The notes under the pieces were generated by a model. The model was given only the letters and a program-made list of their open reading frames with translations. It did no database searches and had not been told where the DNA came from. Below, piece by piece: positions 10,750-18,768 of a DNA stretch of 64,000 bases. Position numbers and translations under genes: made by a program. Source of the DNA: Paenibacillus sp. YYML68 (GTDB lineage: Bacteria > Bacillota > Bacilli > Paenibacillales > NBRC-103111); contig NZ_BQYI01000001.1 in the NCBI RefSeq assembly GCF_027923405.1, forward strand, positions 1,342,501-1,406,500, in the 5' to 3' direction. Numbering within the stretch: position 1 is the first letter of the stretch; every line of letters starts with the position of its first letter.

Positions 10750-11532
10750 ATGAAAAATGTGAATAACAAATGGACTCTTATTACAGGTGCTTCATCAGGT
10801 ATAGGTGAAGTATTCGCACATGAATTGGCAGCTAAAGGGAGTCACTTGATCTTAACGGCTCGCTCGGAATCTAAGCTCAATGATCTTGCACAGAAACTTA
10901 GTAAGAAACATGGAATCCAAACTGAGGTTATTGTCTCAGATCTGTCCCAAGCAGGTGCTCCTGCAGAGCTCTATCAAGCATGTATTGAGCGAGGTCGTAG
11001 TATTGATATATTAATTAATAATGCTGGCTTTGGTACACATGGACTTTTTGAGGAACAGTCCTTTGACAGAAATCATGATGAAATTATGCTTAACGTTATG
11101 GCTGTCGTAGAGCTTACTCATCTATTCTTACCGGAGATGCTAAGAAAGAGAAGTGGTGTGGTCATTAATGTGGCATCCACAGCGGCATTCCAACCGGATC
11201 CTTATATGGCTGTATACGGTGCAACCAAGGCTTTTGTACTCTCGTTTACACAGGCATTATGGGAAGAAAATCGCAAACGTGGCGTTCAATTCCTTACTTT
11301 GTGTCCAGGTTCAACAGAAACAGCCTTCTTCGATGTTCTAGGTACTAATGATGCATCAGTTGGAAAGAAAGCTACTCCAAAGCATGTAGTAGATGTTGCT
11401 CTTCGTTCACTAGGGACTAATCGATCTTATGTCGTTGCAGGGTCTATGAATTATATTAACTCTCAAGCAACTCGCTTAATTCCAAAAAAAATAATGCTTC
11501 GTATAGTCAGCGGTATGCTGCGTCCACGTTAG
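10750..11532 (+). CDS. Short-chain dehydrogenase/reductase, DltE-like
   Basis: The 260-residue NAD(P)-dependent oxidoreductase has the Rossmann motif TGASSGIGE (residues 13-21), NNAGFG near 94, the catalytic Ser in NVASTAAFQ and the YGATK motif (Tyr/Lys) near 157. CPGSTETAFF follows the active site. GAGAGGGTTGG precedes the ATG. The substrate is unknown; control by the divergent TetR is inferred. Base composition is more AT-rich than in the flanking phn genes. Confidence 0.88.
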   Translation: MKNVNNKWTLITGASSGIGEVFAHELAAKGSHLILTARSESKLNDLAQKLSKKHGIQTEVIVSDLSQAGAPAELYQACIERGRSIDILINNAGFGTHGLFEEQSFDRNHDEIMLNVMAVVELTHLFLPEMLRKRSGVVINVASTAAFQPDPYMAVYGATKAFVLSFTQALWEENRKRGVQFLTLCPGSTETAFFDVLGTNDASVGKKATPKHVVDVALRSLGTNRSYVVAGSMNYINSQATRLIPKKIMLRIVSGMLRPR

Positions 11533-11807
11533 TAGACCAATAAGTAACTTTCCCCACGTCGAGGTTCGTACAGTACGAATTACTCGAATATTTAGAGTTA
11601 TATACTCTTTAACAGTCTCCACACATGTGGAGCGACTATGAATTAGGTATAATCGGAATTTTAGACTTTATATTACATATTTTGTTGATATAATAAGTGC
11701 CTTGTGCTTGGGTGAACTTCATACCAATGGGATAAATCCCTTTCTGTAATCTGTCCAGAAATTGACGGTGTTAGTTGTCCAAGATTTGACGGGCTGAAAA
11801 GAAAATA

Positions 11808-11828
11808 GGGCTACCCGAAGGTAGCCCC
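11808..11828 (-). terminator. Hairpin in the SDR-thrC interval
   Basis: A GGGCTACC/GGTAGCCC stem with a 3-nt loop. Reading the minus strand it is followed by TATTTTCTTTT, so it could terminate minus-strand transcription. The remainder of 11533-11907 holds no gene that I can support; fragments near 11750-11800 may be IS debris. Confidence 0.45.
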
Positions 11829-11907
11829 AAATGGAGTCATGATGTTATTCTAGATGTCGATTCTTAGACTGTAGAAGAGCTCCTAGTAGCAGTATGGCCA
11901 AATTCGT

Positions 11908-11930
11908 CAGTCTAATACTTTATTTTCTTC
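11908..11930. repeat. 23-bp inverted repeat, right copy
   Basis: Exact reverse complement of 8970-8992. Threonine synthase homology begins immediately to its right, so this repeat marks a rearrangement breakpoint. Confidence 0.7.
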
Positions 11931-11933
11931 TGA

Positions 11934-12554
11934 CAACAGCAGTATGCTGCCGAGCAGCAGTGGTATGTATGAAATTCGATTAATCCTTGGCGTATAGAGG
12001 GGCAAAAAAGTATAGCCTTCGAGCTGGCACAAACGTTCGATTGGGTGCTTCCAGACTGGATCGTGCTTCCAGGTGGTGCGCTCAGTAATGTGTCCGCTCT
12101 CGGTAAAGGTCTCCGAGAGATGCGGGAGATCGGGCTCATTCAGAGGCTGCCGCGAGTCGCGGTCGTGCAAGCGAAAGGGGCATCACCGCTGGCCGATATG
12201 CTCAGTCGAGGGAGTAAGACGCTTGTCCCTGTATCGAAGCCTTCTACTAGGGCGAGCGCCATGCGAATAGGTGCACCGCCAAGCTGGCGCAAGGCGCTGC
12301 GGGTTCTCGAAGAAACGAACGGTGTCGCCATCTCCGTGAGCGATGAGGAGATCTTCACGGCTAAGGTGGTGATCGATCGGAGCGGCATCGGCTGCGAGCC
12401 AGCATCTGCTGCATCGCTTGCGGGCTTGAAGCAGCTTGTGGCTGCTGGAGTCATTCATCGTGAGCAGTCTGTCATCTGCTTGCTGACCGGCCACATGCTG
12501 AAGGATGCTGAGTCTCTGGAGCTTTATTGGAACGATGGAATGGACGCTGAGTGA
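11934..12554 (+). pseudogene. thrC: Threonine synthase, 5'-truncated
   Basis: The frame shows C-terminal threonine synthase sequence: NPWRIEGQKSIAFELAQTFD, then LPGGALSNVSALGKGLREM (the phosphate-binding Gly loop) and the family tail ending at 12554. Upstream, homology (EQQWYV) is interrupted by an in-frame TGA at 11970 and stops at the inverted repeat. The PLP-lysine half is absent. The remaining open frame from the ATG at 12045 (169 codons) should not be taken as a functional enzyme. An intact thrC is expected elsewhere. Confidence 0.8.
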
Positions 12555-12567
12555 TGAGCATAAATAG

Positions 12568-12613
12568 AAACAACCTCCGAAGGCGTAGGGTTACGCAGCT
12601 TCGGAGGTTGTTT
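12568..12613. terminator. Bidirectional terminator between thrC relic and phnD
   Basis: A long stem AAACAACCTCCGAAG / CTTCGGAGGTTGTTT with an inner GCGTA/TACGC helix; T-runs lie on both sides. It serves the convergent phnD. Confidence 0.85.
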
Positions 12614-12644
12614 GGCATGTTAGACTGTTGAGGATGGTCAGAAA

Positions 12645-13616
12645 TTACTTCTGGCCTACACCCTTGGAGTATTCACGAACGATATTGAACTTTGCATCCT
12701 CGGACTTCACATAACCGCGGTGCGAGTATACTTCGTAGATGATTTTGCCGCCTTCTTCGGATTTACCGATCTCAATGAAGGCATTTGCAATCTTTTCTTT
12801 CCATGCTGCATCCATGTCGTTACGAACGGCAATCGTATCGTTAGGAATCGGCTCTGTGAACGCCAGTACGCGAGTCTTCTCGAATACGTCTGGGATGTCC
12901 TTCTTCACAGTGTTACGAGCGTCTTGGAAAATAGCAGCTGCGTCAGTCTGGCCGTTCAATACAGCAAGAACGCCCTTGTCATGACCTTTCACTTCTACGC
13001 CTTTAACGTCCTTCTCTGGGTCAACGCCATTCTTCTTCAGGAAGTTAGCCGGCCATACGAAGCCTGCGGAAGATGTTACACCTTGCCATGCGATCGACTT
13101 GTCCTTCAGATCTGCAACCGTCTTGATAGGGGAGTCAGCTTTAACGATGATCATAGCTTTGTAGAAGTCAACCAGATCCTTCGTTTCGCCGCCTGTTTTA
13201 TCGTCTACACCGTAGCGTTGAGCTTGCAGAAGCAGGTCAGCTGCCTTCTTCTCATCGTGTGCAAGCACGTAAGCGTTCGGAGGCAGGAAGCCTACGTCTA
13301 CTTGCTTGGAAGCCATTGCTTCGATAACTGTGTTGTAGTTCGTCGATACGGAAACCTTAACCGGGATGCCGAGCTTGTCGCTGAGAAGCTTCTCGAGCGG
13401 CTTCGCCTTTGCTTCAAGCGTCTCAGCGCTCTGGGATGGAACGAACTGTACGCGAAGCTCCTTCGGCTCGAAGCCTTTTGCTGCCGGCGTTTCTACTTTT
13501 TTGTCTGTTGCCGGAGCTTGACCACCTTGATTCGTTTCTGGCTTAGTGCCGCAACCTACCGCGATCCCTGCAGTCAGTACGAGGGACAGGCTCAGAGCTG
13601 CCATTTTCTTAAGCAT
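12645..13616 (-). CDS. phnD: Phosphonate/phosphate-ester binding lipoprotein PhnD
   Basis: The 323-residue solute-binding protein has a signal peptide and lipobox (AVGC, Cys22). The PhnD family pattern follows: LRVQFVPSQ, TNYNTVIEAMASKQVDVGFLPPNAYV, SSAGFVWPANFL and GHDKGVLAVLNGQTDAAA. It captures the substrate outside the cell and delivers it to the PhnE/PhnC importer, whose genes lie at 6.4-8.8 kb. AGGAGG lies 9 nt before the ATG. It is transcribed divergently from the 5'-nucleotidase gene. Confidence 0.93.
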   Translation of the reverse strand: MLKKMAALSLSLVLTAGIAVGCGTKPETNQGGQAPATDKKVETPAAKGFEPKELRVQFVPSQSAETLEAKAKPLEKLLSDKLGIPVKVSVSTNYNTVIEAMASKQVDVGFLPPNAYVLAHDEKKAADLLLQAQRYGVDDKTGGETKDLVDFYKAMIIVKADSPIKTVADLKDKSIAWQGVTSSAGFVWPANFLKKNGVDPEKDVKGVEVKGHDKGVLAVLNGQTDAAAIFQDARNTVKKDIPDVFEKTRVLAFTEPIPNDTIAVRNDMDAAWKEKIANAFIEIGKSEEGGKIIYEVYSHRGYVKSEDAKFNIVREYSKGVGQK

Positions 13617-13806
13617 GGTTCTTTTCCTCCTAAAATATGGGCTTGGTTTCTATTACCATAAAACAATATACCATATTTTCATATAAAAACTCTTTAAGAT
13701 TTTATGAAGAAATTGCACGATTTTACCAGCTTGTTGTCGAATATAGCTCTTTCAGATGGAATTTGTTATAGTGTAAGCAATTTAATGACATAGGAGTGAG
13801 CTTCCC

Positions 13807-15417
13807 TTGAACAGATGCATGACGATGACTGTGCTGGAAACAAGTGACATTCATGGGCATATTGTGCCCATTTCATATGCAGACCATTCGGCGATCGAAA
13901 GCGGGCTTGCCAAGCTGGCCGCCGTCATTCGTAAGGAGCGGGCCAACACGGAGCATGTCTTGCTGATCGATAACGGCGACCTTATTCAAGGGACTCCACT
14001 GGCGTATCACCATGCGAAGCTCGATGCAAAAGTGCCGAACCCGATGATCCGCGTCTTGAACGAGCTGGGCTATGATGCGGCGATTATTGGTAATCATGAG
14101 TTCAATTACGGGCTTCCGCTGCTGGAGAAGGCTGTGGGGGAGTCGAATTTTCCATGGTTGAGCGCTAATATTGTACGTGAATCAGATGGGGAGCCGCTCT
14201 TCGGTCGACCGTATGTGATCAAGGAGCTGGGTGGCGTGAAGGTCGGGATCTTGGGCCTGACGACGCGCTACATTCCGAATTGGGAGAAGGCCGAGCATAT
14301 CGCCGGGCTGCGGTTCGAGGGAGCGGTGGACAGCGCCAAGCGTTGGGTGCCGTACATGCGTGAGCAGGAGGGCGTCGATGTGGTCATCGTCTCGTATCAC
14401 GGTGGCTTCGAGCGCAGCCTCGATACAGGAGAGCCGACCGAGCCGTTGACTGGAGAGAATGAAGGCTACGCTCTGTGTCAGGAGGTGGCGGGAATTGACC
14501 TGCTGTTAACCGGACATCAGCATCGCACCATAGCAGGAGTTCAAGTGTGCGGCGTCCCTGTAGTGCAGCCGGGGAGTGCGGGCGGATGGCTCGGGAAGGC
14601 GACGATCAAGCTCACATCAGGCAGTGAGGGCGGTTGGCACGTGGAGGAGATCACGACGGAGCTGTTGACACCCGCAGGCGTCGCGCCTGACCCGGTTGTG
14701 CTGTCGATGACAGAGCCGCATGAGCGTCTCGCGCAGAAGTGGCTGGATCAGCCGATTGGCAGACTTGTCGGTGACATGCGGGTAACGGACCCGATGCAGG
14801 TGCGGCTTGCGGAGCATCCGTTGATTGAGTTTATCAATCGCGTGCAGATGGAGCTGTCGGGTGCACGTATCTCCAACACAGCTTTGTTCGATAATGTGTC
14901 ACCGGGCTTCCCCGAGCATATTACGATGCGCGATATCGTATCCAATTACATCTATCCGAACACGCTGCAGGTCATTCGGGTCAAGGGCAGCGATATTCGG
15001 GCTGCGCTGGAGCAGACGGCGTGTTATTTTGATACCTATACGGGGGAAGGGGACATTCGGGTCAGCGCCGAGTTCGGCGAGCCGAAGCCTCAGCATTATA
15101 ACTACGACATGTGGGAAGGAATCCGATATAAGCTGAATATCTCGCGTCCGGCAGGACAGCGGGTGGTCGAGCTTGAGTTCGACGGCGCTCCGCTTGATCC
15201 AGACGGTGAATACGACGTCGTCATGAACAATTATCGAGCAGCAGGCGGCGGGAATTATATGATGTTCCAGGGCAAGCCGGTCGTGAAGGACATTCCGACG
15301 GATATAGCGGAGCTGCTGGCGAGCTATATTATGGAGAGAGGCACGATCGAGGCGACGCTGAATCGCAACTGGCAAGTGGTGTGGGACGGGAAGTCGGAGT
15401 TGTCCGAGGCAGAGTGA
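13807..15417 (+). CDS. Bifunctional metallophosphatase/5'-nucleotidase
   Basis: The 536-residue product has the calcineurin-like metallophosphatase motifs SDIHGH (about residues 14-19), IDNGD, GNHEFNYG and GHQHR, plus a C-terminal 5'-nucleotidase domain (NTLQVIRVKGSDIRAALEQT). It would release phosphate from nucleotides, 2',3'-cyclic nucleotides or similar esters. No signal peptide is apparent, so it is probably cytosolic. The start is a TTG preceded by AGGAGTGAG. The adjacency with phnD suggests a shared role in scavenging phosphorus from imported esters. Confidence 0.9.
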   Translation: MNRCMTMTVLETSDIHGHIVPISYADHSAIESGLAKLAAVIRKERANTEHVLLIDNGDLIQGTPLAYHHAKLDAKVPNPMIRVLNELGYDAAIIGNHEFNYGLPLLEKAVGESNFPWLSANIVRESDGEPLFGRPYVIKELGGVKVGILGLTTRYIPNWEKAEHIAGLRFEGAVDSAKRWVPYMREQEGVDVVIVSYHGGFERSLDTGEPTEPLTGENEGYALCQEVAGIDLLLTGHQHRTIAGVQVCGVPVVQPGSAGGWLGKATIKLTSGSEGGWHVEEITTELLTPAGVAPDPVVLSMTEPHERLAQKWLDQPIGRLVGDMRVTDPMQVRLAEHPLIEFINRVQMELSGARISNTALFDNVSPGFPEHITMRDIVSNYIYPNTLQVIRVKGSDIRAALEQTACYFDTYTGEGDIRVSAEFGEPKPQHYNYDMWEGIRYKLNISRPAGQRVVELEFDGAPLDPDGEYDVVMNNYRAAGGGNYMMFQGKPVVKDIPTDIAELLASYIMERGTIEATLNRNWQVVWDGKSELSEAE

Positions 15418-15586
15418 GTAGTGGTGTGAGCGTAAGTGTTAAGAGTAAGTGATAAGATCAAGTAAGCAGATCAAAGATGACCCGCTTGTGCACATGTAGG
15501 TGTAGCTATATATGAAGAAGTGAGGATCAGTTGGACTAGAAAGGGGGACGGTCACGCTGGAGCCGCAGTCATTGGAGGCAAGAGGG

Positions 15587-16462
15587 ATGCGCATTCAGAC
15601 CAAGTATGGGCTTCTGGAGCTTCATTCTCTGGGGGAGGAGGCTGTTGTGCTTCGTCCGGTGCTGGAGTGTGCAGCTGACGAACGTCCCATGCAGATGGAC
15701 AGTCGTCTGATCGAGTGGCTGGACGATATTCAAGCACGTCTCGCTCTACAGCCGTCTGAGGCGATTCGCGATGTGGTGCGAACGTTTATGACGATTACGG
15801 TGTTCTATGAGCCTTGGGCTGTGCAGAAGGGAAGGCTGGACTTCGTGCAGGCAGGGGAGCTGGTCAGCCGTTCCGGGCACAGGTTGCTTCTGAATGCGGA
15901 TAGTCCGTACGAGCGGGTGTGCGGTTGGCTGAGCCGTGTGCTGGAGGACCGAGACAGTGGCAAGGCCAAGGAGCAGGAGCTAATGCCATCGTCGGGAGTA
16001 GACGGTGTGAACCGTGGTAGCAGCATCGCTGTCACGTACACGCGTGTACCGGTATGCTTCGATCCAGAGCTCGGCCCGGATCTCGAGGAGGCGGCTGCAT
16101 GGAGCGGTCTGACCGTGTCGACGTTCATTGAGCAGTTCTGCGCTGCGGAGTATACGGTGATGATGCTTGGCTTCATGCCGGGCTTTCCTTATCTGCACGG
16201 ACTGCCTGAGCAGTTGGCTCAGCCTCGCAAGCAGGTGCCCCGGCTGCAGGTTGCACAAGGCTCGGTGGCGATCGGTGGTGCTCAGGCTGGCATCTATCCA
16301 CTGGAGGCGCCGGGCGGCTGGAGGCTGCTAGGTCGCACTCCGTTGAGATTGTTCGTACCGGAGCGGGAACGGCCGAGTCTGTTGATGGCAGGCGATCGGG
16401 TGCGGTTCGAGGCGATTGATCTTGGGACGTATCGACGGCTTGTGGAGTTCGTGGACAAGTGA
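15587..16462 (+). CDS. pxpB: 5-oxoprolinase subunit PxpB (KipI family)
   Basis: The 291-residue protein ends in the KipI/allophanate-hydrolase-1 core: MLGFMPGFPYLHGLP, PRKQVPRLQVAQGSVAIGG, IYPLEAPGGWRLLGRTPLRL. With PxpC and PxpA it forms the ATP-dependent 5-oxoprolinase that opens pyroglutamate to glutamate. The ATG at 15587 has GGAGG 8 nt upstream; a TTG at 15572 overlaps that site and is less likely. It is longer than typical PxpB (about 240) because of an insertion around residues 130-150. Confidence 0.9.
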   Translation: MRIQTKYGLLELHSLGEEAVVLRPVLECAADERPMQMDSRLIEWLDDIQARLALQPSEAIRDVVRTFMTITVFYEPWAVQKGRLDFVQAGELVSRSGHRLLLNADSPYERVCGWLSRVLEDRDSGKAKEQELMPSSGVDGVNRGSSIAVTYTRVPVCFDPELGPDLEEAAAWSGLTVSTFIEQFCAAEYTVMMLGFMPGFPYLHGLPEQLAQPRKQVPRLQVAQGSVAIGGAQAGIYPLEAPGGWRLLGRTPLRLFVPERERPSLLMAGDRVRFEAIDLGTYRRLVEFVDK

Positions 16463-16538
16463 TCGAGGCAGTTGTTGAAAGTAGATTCCGACTTGGTTAA
16501 AATTGGAACATACCTTGTCGGGAGAGGTGTTGCGCTTG

Positions 16539-16619
16539 ATGAAGCTGCTGATGAACATCTTGTTAGTGACGGTATTCATGATGATTGTGATTGGAATTAT
16601 TCAATTCTACACGAATTAA
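16539..16619 (+). CDS. Candidate 26-residue membrane peptide
   Basis: In the unusually long pxpB-pxpC gap, an ATG opens a frame for MKLLMNILLVTVFMMIVIGI plus IQFYTN and a stop. It is a single hydrophobic helix with a basic N-terminus, the hallmark of small membrane proteins. GGGAGAGG lies about 11 nt upstream. It could regulate or anchor the oxoprolinase or a transporter, or be a relic. Support is limited to hydropathy and position. Confidence 0.35.
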   Translation: MKLLMNILLVTVFMMIVIGIIQFYTN

Positions 16620-16663
16620 ATATCGTTACAATTGACAGAAGGTTGATTAGGGGGGGATGTGTT

Positions 16664-17683
16664 GTGGCGGTGCATGTCTTGTCGCCGGGTCTCCTGGCGA
16701 CGGTGCAGGACGCGGGGCGCTTCGGGAGCCGCGCGATCGGCGTCGCGGTGAGCGGCGCCGCGGATTCGTTCGCCCTGCGTGCGGCGAACGTACTGGTTGG
16801 CAACGCGCCGGGGGAAGCGGCGCTGGAGCTGACACTGACGGGCGCATCGCTCCGGTTCGAGAGCGATGCGCTCGTCGCCTTGTGCGGCGCGGCGATGGAC
16901 GCGCGCGCCGAGGGCGGGCCGCCACTTGCGCTGTGGCGGCCGTGCTATGTGCGCAGCGGTACCGTGCTGCGCATTGGTGCGGCGCGCGCCGGTGTGCGCG
17001 CCTATCTCGCTGTGGCCGGCGGCTTCGCCGTGCCGGCCGTGCTGGCGAGCCGCAGCACGCATGCGCGCGCGCGGCTCGGCGGCTTCGCCGGTCGCCCGCT
17101 GGCCCCGGGCGACCGGCTGCCGCTAGGCGCGCTGCCTCGCCGCTCGGCAGCGCTGATGGCGTGGCTGGCGGCCCGCGCCGCCGCCAGCGACAAGCTGCTG
17201 GCCGCGGCCCCGTGGGCGCTGGCCGAGGGCGCGAAGCCGCCGTATGCGGAGCATCCGGCGGTGCGCGCCGTGCGCGGGCGCGAGGCCGAACGCTTCGAGA
17301 CCGCAGGTCTCGAGGCGTTCTTCGGCGCGCCCTACAGGCTCTCCCCGCAGTCGGACCGCATGGGCTGCCGACTGGAGGGGCCGCGGCTCGCGTTGCAGGA
17401 GCCGCTCGAGATGCTGTCCGAGGCCGTCGTCCCCGGCACGGTGCAGGTACCACCAGACGGCCAGCCGATCGTGCTGCTGGCCGACGCACAGACGACCGGC
17501 GGCTACCCGCGTATTGCGCAGGTGGCAGCGGTCGATTTGCCGCTTGTCGCGCAGGCGCGACCGGGGGCGCGGCTTCGTTTTATCGAGATTACACATCGGG
17601 AGGCGGAGCGACTGTACCTCGAGCGGGAGCAGCTGCTCGTGAGTCTGGCTGCATCGGTAGACTTGCGGATAAAATCATTATAA
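16664..17683 (+). CDS. pxpC: 5-oxoprolinase subunit PxpC (KipA family)
   Basis: The 339-residue product is the biotin-dependent-carboxylase-like (allophanate hydrolase 2) subunit: VLSPGLLATVQDAGRFG at the N-terminus, GVAVSGAADSFALRAANVLV, SDRMGCRLEG near 240, and TTGGYPRIAQVAAVDLPLVAQ at the end. GTG 16664 was chosen because family homology begins there and a GGGGGG run precedes it; the frame is open 64 codons further upstream without homology. G+C is strikingly high (long runs of GCGC) compared with pxpB and pxpA. Confidence 0.88.
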   Translation: MAVHVLSPGLLATVQDAGRFGSRAIGVAVSGAADSFALRAANVLVGNAPGEAALELTLTGASLRFESDALVALCGAAMDARAEGGPPLALWRPCYVRSGTVLRIGAARAGVRAYLAVAGGFAVPAVLASRSTHARARLGGFAGRPLAPGDRLPLGALPRRSAALMAWLAARAAASDKLLAAAPWALAEGAKPPYAEHPAVRAVRGREAERFETAGLEAFFGAPYRLSPQSDRMGCRLEGPRLALQEPLEMLSEAVVPGTVQVPPDGQPIVLLADAQTTGGYPRIAQVAAVDLPLVAQARPGARLRFIEITHREAERLYLEREQLLVSLAASVDLRIKSL

Positions 17684-17777
17684 CGATTCTGCACCTTGCC
17701 GCTCTCGGGGCGATTGTGCGTTAATAGTACATGTAGCGGGCTGACTACCGCCGAAGTGAAGTGTGCAAGGTGCTGCG

Positions 17778-17807
17778 TAGACAATTTGGCAAAGTATGGT
17801 TTATAAT
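17778..17807 (+). promoter_or_regulatory. Candidate sigma-A promoter
   Basis: TAGACA (17778-17783) and TATAAT (17802-17807) are separated by 18 bp. It would drive the short genes between 17.9 and 18.5 kb. The -10 is perfect; the -35 has one or two mismatches. Confidence 0.5.
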
Positions 17808-17924
17808 GAGGCAAGATTGAAGCCGAAAGCACGATGCGGCGATGGTCAACGAATCATGAATACGAAGGGAGTGGCGTGTGATGCGTATCTACACGTGGAT
17901 TATGATAAGAGGAATTGATGACAA

Positions 17925-18121
17925 ATGAATAGCATTTTCTCCAATCACCGTCACCTGATCCCCGTCTCCATGCAGGAACTGAACATCGAGGTATTCGGGC
18001 ACGTATCGGCAGAGCGTGTTTTTTCCATTTTATAGAGACTATCGAGAAGACCGAACACTTGGATCAGAGTGCCCTGAAGGCTCTATGCGAACGTACCTGT
18101 ATGTTAGAGGCACATGCGTAG
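17925..18121 (+). pseudogene. Small gene split by a frameshift at a T-run
   Basis: The ATG at 17925 opens a frame ending after 36 codons (...NIEVFGHVSAERVFSIL). Shifting frame at the T6 run (about 18018-18024) continues with FIETIEKTEHLDQSALKALC...EAHA and a stop at 18121, which reads as one coherent 65-residue protein. A preceding 15-codon frame (MRIYTWIMIRGIDDK) with a good binding site overlaps its start by ATGA. A mutation, a sequencing slip or programmed slippage could explain it. The family is unknown. Confidence 0.4.
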
Positions 18122-18193
18122 GAGGTGTGAAGATGAAAATGCTGACAACTTTCGGATTAATGGCCGTCTCGGCTCGAAAGGAGGCATTCATCG

Positions 18194-18478
18194 GTGGGGT
18201 ACAAAAATGGCAAGGACATTTTACCGCCCAGCTTGCTCAAGCAGCTTCAGGATTACATCCAGGGCGAAATTATATATGTTCCGAAGAAGGAGCATACCCG
18301 AGCCGGCTGGGGTGAGAACAACGGCACCCGGCAGTCGATCCGGAAGCGGAACGACGAGATTTTCCAACTATATGAGAACGGATATTCGGTTACAGAGCTT
18401 ATTACCAAGTTCCATCTCAGTGAGGACAGCATTCGTAAGATTATAGTGAAAACGCGCGGTCTGGCTGCGAGGCAGTAG
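18194..18478 (+). CDS. CD3324-like small HTH (Mor-type) regulator
   Basis: The 94-residue basic protein reads NGKDILPPSLLKQLQDYIQG, IIYVPKKEHTRAGWGENNGT and a helix-turn-helix (DEIFQLYENGYSVTELITKF through SEDSIRKIIV). This is the pattern of the CD3324/Mor-activator-like family, presumed DNA-binding. The start is a GTG with AAAGGAGG 10 nt upstream. It lies between pxpC and pxpA and may control that set; this is inference from position. Confidence 0.75.
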   Translation: MGYKNGKDILPPSLLKQLQDYIQGEIIYVPKKEHTRAGWGENNGTRQSIRKRNDEIFQLYENGYSVTELITKFHLSEDSIRKIIVKTRGLAARQ

Positions 18479-18530
18479 GCGGTGCGGGGCATGTGGCGTT
18501 CAGCGATTAGTCAAGAATCATATTGTGACG

Positions 18531-18563
18531 GACCCCGGACTTGACAAAGTTGCGGGGTTCTTC
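18531..18563 (+). terminator. Weak terminator after the CD3324-like gene
   Basis: GACCCCG/CGGGGTTC arms with a 15-nt loop followed by TTCTTCG. Short stem; only moderately convincing. Confidence 0.4.
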
Positions 18564-18588
18564 GTTGATGGATATGATGATAGTTAGA

Positions 18589-18648
18589 TTGATGTTTATG
18601 TAAATGGTTACGTAAATGGTTACGTTAATAGTTACGTTGATGGTTACA
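18589..18648. repeat. 12-bp tandem repeat, five units
   Basis: Units TTGATGTTTATG, TAAATGGTTACG (twice), TTAATAGTTACG and TTGATGGTTACA run head to tail about 120 bp before pxpA. Each carries a GTTAC-like core, so this could be an array of binding sites or simple slippage. Confidence 0.75.
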
Positions 18649-18768
18649 TGATATGGATATGAATTTGGTTTTGGTGGTTATAAATGGTTGCGAAGAGTGT
18701 CGCGACTTTGCGACTTCGAGACATCGAAATATTGTACGACGGTACGATATAGGGAAGGAGGAGCTGTC

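Noticed and set aside
16472-16663. 64-codon N-terminal extension of PxpC
   Set aside because: PxpC homology begins at the GTG at 16664, and the extension is AT-rich and unlike the family.
16647-17724. Several long frames on both strands over pxpC
   Set aside because: Very high G+C removes stop codons in all frames. Arg/Ala-rich translations show no family, whereas the pxpC frame matches throughout.
18016-18315. 99-codon frame overlapping the CD3324-like gene
   Set aside because: The overlapping GTG-start gene has clear family motifs; this frame is a shadow that also runs through the frameshifted small gene.
18601-18648. CRISPR array
   Set aside because: The 12-bp units have no spacers and no cas genes are present; nothing else in the window resembles CRISPR.
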